DNA of 7,134 bases, taken from an uncultured Gemmatimonadota bacterium. GTDB taxonomy: Bacteria; Gemmatimonadota; Gemmatimonadetes; Gemmatimonadales; Gemmatimonadaceae. Position numbers and translations under genes: made by a program. This document shows, piece by piece, positions 1 through 6,093 of this stretch. The notes beneath the pieces are model-generated. The model saw only the letters and a program-made list of their open reading frames with translations. It was not told the DNA's origin and made no database searches. Location: assembly GCA_946479895.1 (NCBI GenBank), contig CAMLHT010000205.1, positions 1-7,134 of the forward strand. The letters are read 5' to 3'. Numbering within the stretch: position 1 is the first letter of the stretch; every line of letters starts with the position of its first letter.

Positions 1-170
1 GAGTAGCCCCCGCGGAACGTGAACGAGCCTCGTGGCTCGCGGAACAGGAATCCGTCGCCTGACTGGCCGATCGCCGCTGACGGCATCGCCAGGACTGAGA
101 CTGCTGCGAGGGTCACGATGCCGGGGACGCCGCGCCTGGCTCCCCGGGTGACCTGCGGTCTGTGCGCCAT
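1..170 (-). CDS. Exported protein, probable outer-membrane beta-barrel (N-terminal 56 codons only)
   Basis: The ATG is at 170-168 on the minus strand, preceded by a purine-rich ribosome site (GAGGGGAGAT directly before the ATG). The frame is open to the window edge. The first 35 residues form a signal peptide: an Arg-rich start (MAHRPQVTRGARRG), a hydrophobic stretch (IVTLAAVSVLAM), and a plausible cleavage site after AIG (about residue 35/36). The mature start, QSGDGFLFREPRGSFTFRGGY, has alternating aromatic/hydrophobic residues and the Gly-Tyr ending of a first membrane beta strand. That resembles small outer-membrane barrels of the OmpA/OmpW kind, and I recall similar starts in Gemmatimonadota proteins. 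Only this fragment is visible, so the barrel assignment is inference; the signal peptide is directly seen. It lies downstream of the FecR-like gene on the same strand with a 166-bp gap, so it could be that regulator's target or an independently transcribed gene. Confidence 0.7.
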   Translation of the reverse strand, partial: MAHRPQVTRGARRGVPGIVTLAAVSVLAMPSAAIGQSGDGFLFREPRGSFTFRGGY

Positions 171-201
171 ATCTCCCCTCCACCTTCCGGGCCGCGCCCG
201 G

Positions 202-233
202 GGATGCCAGCGTTTGCATACAAACTGGCATCC
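202..233. repeat. Strong inverted repeat upstream of the exported-protein gene
   Basis: GGATGCCA (202-209) pairs with TGGCATCC (226-233), and inside it GTTTG (212-216) pairs with CAAAC (221-225) around a CATA loop. A 2-nt bulge (210-211) sits on one side only. This makes 13 base pairs in a 32-nt hairpin. It ends 31 bp before the ATG of the minus-strand gene at 170. There is no T-tract on either side, so it is not an intrinsic terminator. It could be a 5'-UTR structure or, as DNA, an operator. A TTGACA hexamer on the minus strand (249-244) lies upstream. A -10 would then fall inside the hairpin, but no good -10 hexamer is visible at 16-18 bp. Confidence 0.55.
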
Positions 234-249
234 AATCAGGATCTGTCAA

Positions 250-289
250 GCGGGTTTTTTCACGGATCCTTTCCGGGGCGAAAACCCGC
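250..289 (-). repeat. Inverted repeat downstream of the FecR-like gene, possible weak terminator
   Basis: GCGGGTTTT (250-258) and AAAACCCGC (281-289) form a perfect 9-bp stem around a 22-nt loop, 47 bp past the stop of the minus-strand FecR-like gene. Read on the minus strand, the stem is followed by TTGACAG rather than a T-run, so a classical intrinsic terminator is not supported. Its position between the two minus-strand genes fits either partial transcript ending or 3'-end protection. The function is a guess; only the repeat is seen. Confidence 0.3.
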
Positions 290-336
290 CTCGCTCCCTA
301 CCCCAAAGAAGGCGGAGGGGTCGGCTTCCCGATAGC

Positions 337-1563
337 CTAGCGACCGTACAGGAGCATGCGCCGGTTGTACCACTGCATGCGCACCTTCGCCGACTTCTCC
401 AGCGAAGCCATCGCCGAGGTCAGCGACTCCAGCGATCCGGTCACCTGGGCGGGCCGGTCGGCGATCGAGTTGTCGCCGATCCCCACGTCCACATCGTACC
501 AGCGCTGGAAGCCGGCAACGACCTGGCGGACCGTGCCGTTGACGACGAAGCGTCCCTCGAGCCAGCCGAATGCCTCGTCGAGCTCGGCCGTGGTCGCCGG
601 CCGGAATTTTCCGTCGGCGACGACGATCGACTGACCCGCGGCGGCGGTCCAGGTGCTGTCACCGACCGTGATGAGCGGCGAGCCCGACACGATTCGGACG
701 ATGGTCGGCACGCCCTGCTCGGCGCGGACGTCCACCCGCCCATCCGTCGCGGCGATCGCAACGCCCGGCGCCCGCAGCTCGAGCGCCGTCCTGTACGGGG
801 CGACGGTGAAGGACGCCGCTCCATCCACCGACACCGCCCGCAGCCGCGCCTCGCCGAAGCTCTTCGTCACCCGCATGCGCGACCCGGCGCCGAGCTTCAC
901 GGCCGTTTCGTCGCCGAGCGAGAGGTTGCCGATCTGGCCGCGGTTCGCCGAGATCTGGCGAGCCTGCGACGAAGTCAGCTCGCCGAGGATGAACTTCTCG
1001 CTCGGGCGCGGATCGAGCCGCGTCAGCCCGTAGGCGACGGCGCAGAGCGCGAGCACGCCGATGACGATGAGCGAGATGGACAGCTTCCGCTTGTTCGACA
1101 TCGCGTCCGCCATGTGGGCGACCGTGCGATGCTTCGCCTCCTCGACCGACGGGCGCCCCGACTCGGCGGTCGCGTGGTTGCGTGCCGCCTTGATGTGCGC
1201 CCACACGTGCGCGGCGTCGACCTCGGTCGCCGGGTGATGCGGCTTGTGCGTCACGTGCTCGTTGTGCTCGAACCGCCGCAGCGCGCCGAGCCGGCTCTGC
1301 TCGCGGACGATGGCCTGGTGCATCGCCTGCTCGAGAGCGTGATCGAGCGCTTCGGGATCGGTGATCGACTCGCGGGCGTTCAGCACCTGGAGGAACGCCT
1401 TCTCGACGACGCGCGCCGACGAGGCGGGATCATGGAGCTTTTCGTCGGCTTCCTTCAGCAGGGTCGGGAAGATCTCCTGGAAGCCGTGCTCGAGAGCCTG
1501 CTCGTCACCGGTCCGGATGCCGGCCATCAAGTCCGAGGGAATGCTGTGTGTGAGCACGGTCAT
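337..1563 (-). CDS. Membrane FecR-domain protein with a sigma-region-2-like N-terminus
   Basis: A 408-residue protein. I chose the ATG at 1563-1561 because CAGGG lies 5 nt upstream; the frame extends to a TTG at 1623 with no ribosome site. Residues about 18-98 (GDEQALEHGFQEIFPTLL... to ...VREQSRLGALRRFE) follow the helix pattern of ECF sigma region 2, including an 'FLQVLNAR' core, but the usual acidic 'ED.VQE' motif reads 'ARVVEK' and there is no region 4. A His-rich linker (about 100-150) leads to one membrane helix (about 161-181, SISLIVIGVLALCAVAYGL). Residues about 203-315 are a FecR domain (SLGDETAVKLGAGSRMRV, VDGAASFTVAP, ATDGRVDVRAEQG, AAAGQSIVV). The tail (about 332-408, GRFVVNGTVRQVVAGFQRWYDV...VTGSLESL) matches the STN/secretin-like end of FecR proteins. 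FecR proteins transmit outer-membrane signals to ECF sigma factors. Here no separate sigma gene is adjacent. The FecR call is firm; the sigma likeness rests on alignment by eye. Confidence 0.88.
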   Translation of the reverse strand: MTVLTHSIPSDLMAGIRTGDEQALEHGFQEIFPTLLKEADEKLHDPASSARVVEKAFLQVLNARESITDPEALDHALEQAMHQAIVREQSRLGALRRFEHNEHVTHKPHHPATEVDAAHVWAHIKAARNHATAESGRPSVEEAKHRTVAHMADAMSNKRKLSISLIVIGVLALCAVAYGLTRLDPRPSEKFILGELTSSQARQISANRGQIGNLSLGDETAVKLGAGSRMRVTKSFGEARLRAVSVDGAASFTVAPYRTALELRAPGVAIAATDGRVDVRAEQGVPTIVRIVSGSPLITVGDSTWTAAAGQSIVVADGKFRPATTAELDEAFGWLEGRFVVNGTVRQVVAGFQRWYDVDVGIGDNSIADRPAQVTGSLESLTSAMASLEKSAKVRMQWYNRRMLLYGR

Positions 1564-1568
1564 GGGCG

Positions 1569-1573
1569 CCCTG
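1569..1573 (-). promoter_or_regulatory. Ribosome-binding site deciding the FecR-like start
   Basis: The minus strand reads CAGGG, then 5 nt (CGCCC), then ATG at 1563-1561. This is the only Shine-Dalgarno-like match near the candidate starts. The upstream TTG at 1623 has none and would add 20 residues (HALSPPGKVRINPNRDRAP) that look like translated leader. Confidence 0.55.
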
Positions 1574-1736
1574 TCGCGGTTCGGGTTTATGCGAACCTTG
1601 CCGGGCGGCGATAGTGCGTGCAATCAAGGATTCCGCCCGCGAAGGTCAGGAACACACCGACAATCGGGGCCGCGGCGCGGGGCCGCAAGAGGGGAGACCG
1701 GGGAGGCGCGGCACAGGCCCTGCCCGGGGGCAAATC

Positions 1737-3014
1737 ATGCGTTTTGTCATTGCCACCGCACACTACGCCGGCCTCGGATTCGCGATCCGCCTGCTGGATG
1801 AAGGCCACGACGTCGTCGTCGCCCCGATCGGGACCGAGGACCGGCGACTCTGCGCCAGCTACGAGCTGGTGGGAAGCGGCATCGTTCCCCGGCGCGGGCT
1901 GGCCGAGTTGATCGCCGACCGGGCCCGCTTCCGCGACGCCATCTGGCTCGGGGACGAGAACCACAGCGTGGACGAGAACGAGCTGCTGCGGCGCGAGGGA
2001 TTCCGGGTGTTCGGGGGCGGCAGGTATCCCGACACCATGGAGCACGACCGCGCGGCATGCCTCGCGTTCGTCGCGAAGTACGGCCTGATGCCACCGCCGT
2101 CGGAAGCGTTCACCGATCCGGCGGCGGCGATCGCGTTCCTCGAGCAGCATCCGGAGCGATCGTACGTGTGCAAGCCCGACCACGGCGAGACGTACGAGAC
2201 GTTCCTCCCGCAGTCGGAGCGGCCCGAGGAGGCGAACCTCGAGCTGCGCGGACACCTGAAGGCGATGAAGAGCGATTCGCCGTTCGTCCTCCAGGAGCGG
2301 AAGGACGGCGTCGAGGCGAATCTCGAGGTCTGGCTGGTGGAAGGCGAGCCGCGCTTCGCGTTCGCGACGCTCGAGTCGAAGCGGAAGCTCACCGGCGACC
2401 TCGGCGACTTCGCCGCCTGCGCGTTCGACTTCGCGTTCGTCGTCCCGCTGGAGAGCGAGATCGTGAAGCAGACCGTCGGACGGCTGTTCCCGGCGTATCG
2501 CGAGATGCGGTACACCGGCTTCGCCGACGCCAACTTCATCGCCGCGCGGGACGGCGTGTGGTTCCTGGAGAAGTGCGAGCGCTTCGGCTACAACGCGCAC
2601 CCGAATCTCTTCTGGACGCTCAATCGCGATCCGCTGGGCAAGGTCTTCGACACGATGCTCGACGGGACGTTCGAGCCGAACTTCGCCAAGGGCTTCGGGG
2701 CGACCGTCTCGATGTACCAGGACCACCGGATGACGGGCAGCGTGATCCAGTATCCGGAGACCGTGGCGAAGGACGTATACCTATATGATGCGCAACGCGT
2801 GGACGGCCAGCTGCTCACCGCCGGCTACTACGACGACGTGCTGCTCGCGACGGGGTTCGGGTACACGATCCCGACGGCGTGGGAGAAGGCGATGGAGGTC
2901 GCGCGGGCGGTGAAGTTCCCGGGCCGGTCGTACCGGACGGATGGCGGAGGCGTGGATTATCCGTCGTCGCCGTTGCGGAGGTACGAGGCGCTTCAGGCAA
3001 TGGGCTGGCTGTAA
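1737..3014 (+). CDS. PurD-like ATP-grasp ligase paralogue, substrate unknown
   Basis: A 425-residue protein starting at the ATG at 1737; the frame extends upstream to 1614, but that stretch is Gly/Arg-rich leader, and the family's typical first beta strand (MRFVIATAH) begins here. The layout follows phosphoribosylamine-glycine ligase (PurD). Residues 1-100 are a Rossmann-like preATP-grasp domain (LGFAIRLLDEGHDVVVAP, FRVFGG). Residues about 100-315 are the ATP-grasp core, with the ATP lysine in YVCKPD (K146), QERKDGVEANLEVWL (185-200) and the metal motif LEKCERFGYN (277-286). Residues about 320-405 are a PurD-like C-domain (DGQLLTAGYYDDVLLATG, FPGRSYRTDGG). ATP-grasp enzymes join a carboxylate to an amine through an acyl-phosphate. 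PurD normally has E-x-N-x-R-F-G at the metal site; here it reads E-K-C-E-R-F-G, and the 'GGREHA' start is missing. So this is unlikely to be the purine-pathway enzyme. It is divergent from the FecR-like gene (173-bp gap). The cytoplasmic location is inferred from the lack of a signal peptide. Confidence 0.8.
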   Translation: MRFVIATAHYAGLGFAIRLLDEGHDVVVAPIGTEDRRLCASYELVGSGIVPRRGLAELIADRARFRDAIWLGDENHSVDENELLRREGFRVFGGGRYPDTMEHDRAACLAFVAKYGLMPPPSEAFTDPAAAIAFLEQHPERSYVCKPDHGETYETFLPQSERPEEANLELRGHLKAMKSDSPFVLQERKDGVEANLEVWLVEGEPRFAFATLESKRKLTGDLGDFAACAFDFAFVVPLESEIVKQTVGRLFPAYREMRYTGFADANFIAARDGVWFLEKCERFGYNAHPNLFWTLNRDPLGKVFDTMLDGTFEPNFAKGFGATVSMYQDHRMTGSVIQYPETVAKDVYLYDAQRVDGQLLTAGYYDDVLLATGFGYTIPTAWEKAMEVARAVKFPGRSYRTDGGGVDYPSSPLRRYEALQAMGWL

Positions 3015-3015
3015 G

Positions 3016-3028
3016 GAGCTTCGAGCTC
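3016..3028. repeat. Short inverted repeat just past the ATP-grasp stop codon
   Basis: GAGCT (3016-3020), TCG, AGCTC (3024-3028) begins 1 bp after the TAA. A 5-bp stem with a 3-nt loop and no following T-run is too small to call a terminator. It may still contribute to 3'-end structure. Confidence 0.25.
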
Positions 3029-3031
3029 GGG

Positions 3032-3065
3032 CCCCAGCCCCAAATCCAGCTCCAGCCCCGGCTGG
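3032..3065. repeat. Degenerate hexamer repeat (CYCCAG, five units) ending in a palindrome
   Basis: Five consecutive hexamers read CCCCAG, CCCCAA, ATCCAG, CTCCAG, CCCCGG (3032-3061). The last two run into CCAGCC-CC-GGCTGG (3052-3065), an inverted repeat. The plus strand is strongly C-rich and the minus strand carries GGGG runs at 3059-3056, 3041-3038 and 3035-3032. The repeat lies in the 231-bp gap between the ATP-grasp and lipoprotein genes, close to the former's stop. The rest of that gap (3066-3245) shows no clear promoter. Confidence 0.5.
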
Positions 3066-3136
3066 CGGGCGTACCTCGTTCGGCTCGGGGGCCAGCCAGC
3101 GTTGGCTCGATCCCCGCTGGGCAGAACTGCCCTGTT

Positions 3137-3150
3137 GTGACCCCAGTCAC
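3137..3150. repeat. Small palindrome upstream of the lipoprotein gene
   Basis: GTGAC (3137-3141), CCCA, GTCAC (3146-3150) is a perfect 5-bp inverted repeat with a 4-bp spacer, 95 bp before the lipoprotein start. Its shape would suit a dimeric regulator's binding site, but a 5-bp arm can occur by chance. Confidence 0.2.
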
Positions 3151-3245
3151 CGTGGCATTTTCGGCGCTCGCAGGGACCTCAGCCGTCCCATCCCACTTGA
3201 GCTGCCACCCCGGTCGGCTCGACAGACTTCCGACGACGGAACCCC

Positions 3246-5990
3246 ATGTCGACACAAAAGACTCGCCTCCTCGGCGCCCTCACCCTGCTCGCCGCTGGCG
3301 TGCTGGCCGGCTGCGCCGACTCCACTGCACCACGTGTCGCGGAATCCACGGAGAACGTCACGATCCGCGACGGCCTCGTCTGGACGCCCTCCGGCGCGGT
3401 CTTCAGCGTCGCCGAGTGGCCGACGATGCCCAATCAGGCGGATTACATGGTTCCGGCCGACGAAGCGGTCGCTCGCTCGGAAGCGGGAGCGCTCGAGAAG
3501 CTCGGGGGAGCGATGCGGTCCGTCGTCGGGGCACCGTCCTACAAGGTGCTGTGCCACAACACCTCGACGGTCGTGTGCGGCGCCTTGCCCTCGCTGGTTC
3601 CGGGCGTTCTGATCACTTACTGGACGGACGCCCAGTGGACGGCCGCGACGGTCGCCGATTTCAGTCGGTTCAACATGATCTACATCCCGGACGGAGCGGG
3701 TTCACGGCCCGGGATCGTCAATTCGCGCAACGTCTGGGGGCAGGCCACGACCGGCCGCATCGCGCTCACCGGCGTCCACTACGAGCATTGCAGCGCCAGC
3801 GCGCCGACCAGTGGGCCCTGCCGCGTCCTCAAGGGATCATCGGACTGGATTCTCGGTGACCCTGCCACGGGCCTCCTTGCGTCTACCGCATCAGCGGGTG
3901 CCGCATGGTTGCCGACCGTCGCGCCCTACGCCGGGGTGACCTACGCGCAGACTGGTGGCGGGTGGGATCTCGTGAACATCACCGATCCGGGCCATGCCAC
4001 GATGCAGGGGTCGACGGATGCCTCGCTCAGCAACTTCAGCAACAGCTCGCACAGCCTTTTCGGAGCCATCGGGTCGTTCACTTCCGTGGCGCGCATCTGC
4101 TCGACGGGCGGAAGGTATCCCGGCGTCTGCGCGGAAACCGCGTGGCGACCGCACTTCCTCGTCGTTTCGGTCGCGATCCAGGACCAGGATGGCGACGGCG
4201 TTCCCGACGCGAGCGACAACTGCCCGACCGTTTCGAATCCATCGCAGGAGGACGCCAACGGCAATGGCGTCGGTGACCAGTGCGAGTCGGCTCCGGCCGT
4301 CGTGATTTCACCGGCTTCGTCGGCGGTCGCGCCGGGAACCGAGGTGACGTTCACCGCGACGGCGACAGATGCCGACAATCCACTCGGCTCGCTCACATAT
4401 GAATGGCGAGTCAACGGCCTCGTGCAGCCGGCGACGGGAACGACGTTCACCACCGTGATCACCGCCGCGACGACGGTGCGCGTCACCGTGCGCGATCCGG
4501 GCAACCTCACGGGCTTCGCCGAGTCACAGATCACCGTGATCACGAACCGTCCGCCGAGCGTCTCCTTCAGCAGGCCATTCCGCGGAGTCGAGGGCAGCAC
4601 GATCGTCGTCACCGCCACCGCGTCGGATCCTGACGGCGATGCGCTGACGTACGCATGGGACATCGATGGAGACGGCTCGGCGGATTCGACGGGCACTTCC
4701 CCCTCGGTCTCGCTGACCTACGCCGACAACGGGCGGCGCACCGTCTCGGTGGTGGTGAGCGACGCGAAGGGTGCCACGGCGACGGCCGCGACTCCGGTCG
4801 ACGTCGACCAGGTGCCGCCGACCATCACCGCGATCAACCCGGCGACCACGATCCAGATGGGGCAGACATTCTCGCTCGCGGGCACCTTCAGCGACCCCGG
4901 AGCGGAAGACATGCCATGGACGGTGACGGTGGACTGGGGCGACGCGAGCGAGCTGGAGACCATCTCCACTTCCACCATGTTGATCGCCGGGACGCACACC
5001 TACGGCCAGTTCGGAACCTTCACGGTGACGGTGCGCGTCACCGACAAAGACGGGGGTACCAGCGCGCCGATGAGCACGACGGTCCGTGTCGAGGATCCGA
5101 CGCCGCCAGTGGTCAGCGCGGCCGTGGGCGGAACGGTGGGAGCGGGCGGATGGTACACGACCGACGTGACGGTGACCTGGACGGCCGAGGATCCGGAATC
5201 GGGCATCGCGTCCTCCACGGGCTGCGCGACATCTTCGGTCACGGCCAATACCGCTGGAACGACGTTCACGTGCTCCGCGACGAACGGCAGCGGTCTCGTG
5301 ACCGAGCAGTCGGTGACCGTGAAGCGCGATGCCAATCATCCCGTCGTGACGCCGGCGATTACGGGCACCCTCGGGTCCGAGGGATGGTACACGAGTGACG
5401 TGTCCATCGGGTGGAGCGTGACGAATGTCGGTCCGTCCGGGGCCAGCGCGTGCGCCGTTGCGTCGCTGACGGAGGATTCTCCGGCGTCGTCGTACACCTG
5501 TACCTCGACGTCGGGGGCGGGGCTCACCGGTTCGGGCGCGACGACGATCAGGCGCGACGCGACGAGGCCGTCGATCGGCTACCTGGGCAACGCCGGCTCG
5601 TACACGGTCGACCAGACCGTGGCCATCACATGCTCGGCGAGCGATGCGATGTCGGGACTGGCTTCTACCACGTGCGCCAACATCGGCGGCGCGGCGTACG
5701 CATTCAGCCTCGGTGCGAACACTTTCTCGGCGACGGCTGCTGACCGGGCCGGCAACACGAACAGCGCGAGCACGACCTTCACCGTTACGGTGACGCCCGC
5801 GAGCCTGTGCGCGCTGGTTGAGCGTTTCGTGGACAACGCCGGCGGCGTCGCGAACTCGATGTGCGCAAAGATCAGCCAGCAGAGCTGGCGCGCCCTGGAC
5901 AACGAGCTTTCGGCGCAGTCGGGCAAGAAGATCAGCGCGACCAACGCCGCCATCATTCGCCGCCTCGCTGACGCCCTGGCGGCTCGGTAA
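3246..5990 (+). CDS. Large multidomain surface lipoprotein (TSP3, PKD, Ig-like, FIMAH-like)
   Basis: A 914-residue protein. The ATG at 3246 has a weak GGAA 4 nt upstream and opens a lipoprotein signal peptide: basic start, hydrophobic run, lipobox LAGC with C23 as the lipid site; +2 is Ala, so sorting to the outer membrane is plausible. Residues about 95-310 form a globular alpha/beta-like domain (LITYWTDAQW, RFNMIYIPDG, GRIALTGVHYEHC, WDLVNITDPGHATM) that recalls the glutamine-amidotransferase-like fold of secreted ThuA-type proteins, without a recognisable nucleophile; this is tentative. Then come thrombospondin type 3 calcium motifs (313-347, DQDGDGVPDASDNCP), three PKD-like domains (about 351-433, 436-520, 524-616), three Ig-like domains (about 619-693, 697-771, 773-850) with WYTxDV motifs in the first two, and a FIMAH-like helical end (851-911, LVERFVDNAGG, GKKIS). 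Sixteen cysteines beyond C23 fall in eight close pairs, as expected for an exported disulfide protein. Role: probably adhesion or glycan binding. Confidence 0.85.
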   Translation: MSTQKTRLLGALTLLAAGVLAGCADSTAPRVAESTENVTIRDGLVWTPSGAVFSVAEWPTMPNQADYMVPADEAVARSEAGALEKLGGAMRSVVGAPSYKVLCHNTSTVVCGALPSLVPGVLITYWTDAQWTAATVADFSRFNMIYIPDGAGSRPGIVNSRNVWGQATTGRIALTGVHYEHCSASAPTSGPCRVLKGSSDWILGDPATGLLASTASAGAAWLPTVAPYAGVTYAQTGGGWDLVNITDPGHATMQGSTDASLSNFSNSSHSLFGAIGSFTSVARICSTGGRYPGVCAETAWRPHFLVVSVAIQDQDGDGVPDASDNCPTVSNPSQEDANGNGVGDQCESAPAVVISPASSAVAPGTEVTFTATATDADNPLGSLTYEWRVNGLVQPATGTTFTTVITAATTVRVTVRDPGNLTGFAESQITVITNRPPSVSFSRPFRGVEGSTIVVTATASDPDGDALTYAWDIDGDGSADSTGTSPSVSLTYADNGRRTVSVVVSDAKGATATAATPVDVDQVPPTITAINPATTIQMGQTFSLAGTFSDPGAEDMPWTVTVDWGDASELETISTSTMLIAGTHTYGQFGTFTVTVRVTDKDGGTSAPMSTTVRVEDPTPPVVSAAVGGTVGAGGWYTTDVTVTWTAEDPESGIASSTGCATSSVTANTAGTTFTCSATNGSGLVTEQSVTVKRDANHPVVTPAITGTLGSEGWYTSDVSIGWSVTNVGPSGASACAVASLTEDSPASSYTCTSTSGAGLTGSGATTIRRDATRPSIGYLGNAGSYTVDQTVAITCSASDAMSGLASTTCANIGGAAYAFSLGANTFSATAADRAGNTNSASTTFTVTVTPASLCALVERFVDNAGGVANSMCAKISQQSWRALDNELSAQSGKKISATNAAIIRRLADALAAR

Positions 5991-6007
5991 CCCATCACGG
6001 CAGGAGG

Positions 6008-6040
6008 AAAAGAGGCTCCGGTAACTCCGGAGCCTCTTTT
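6008..6040. terminator. Bidirectional intrinsic terminator
   Basis: AAAAGAGGCTCCGG (6008-6021) and CCGGAGCCTCTTTT (6027-6040) form a perfect 14-bp stem around the loop TAACT. TTTTCTTTCC follows on the plus strand and TTTTCC on the minus strand. It starts 17 bp after the lipoprotein stop and lies 53 bp past the stop of the convergent TetR gene, so it can end both transcripts. Confidence 0.93.
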
Positions 6041-6093
6041 CTTTCCTGGCACGACGATGTGACCGTCGGCGGGGCCCGAGACCCGCGGCCTTC

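Noticed and set aside
19..1614. 531-codon open frame on the plus strand
   Set aside because: It is antisense to the FecR-like gene and rich in Arg, Asp, His and Pro with no domain pattern, as expected from the opposite strand of a G+C-rich gene. The minus-strand gene has recognisable FecR motifs and a membrane helix.
1564..1623. 20-residue N-terminal extension of the FecR-like protein from a TTG
   Set aside because: No ribosome site precedes the TTG, whereas the ATG at 1563 has CAGGG 5 nt upstream.
1614..1736. 41-residue N-terminal extension of the ATP-grasp protein
   Set aside because: The added residues are Gly/Arg-rich and unstructured, and the natural first beta strand of the fold starts at the ATG at 1737.
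1587..2726. 379-codon open frame on the minus strand
   Set aside because: It lies opposite the ATP-grasp gene, is made of Arg/Glu/Val-rich low-information sequence, and would also run into the FecR-like promoter region.
3016..3065. Intrinsic terminator after the ATP-grasp gene
   Set aside because: Stems are short and no T-run follows, so termination here is not supported.
4524..5339. Minus-strand open frame of 271 codons inside the lipoprotein gene
   Set aside because: Arg/Gly/His-rich shadow of the PKD and Ig-like coding region; the plus-strand frame has clear domains throughout.
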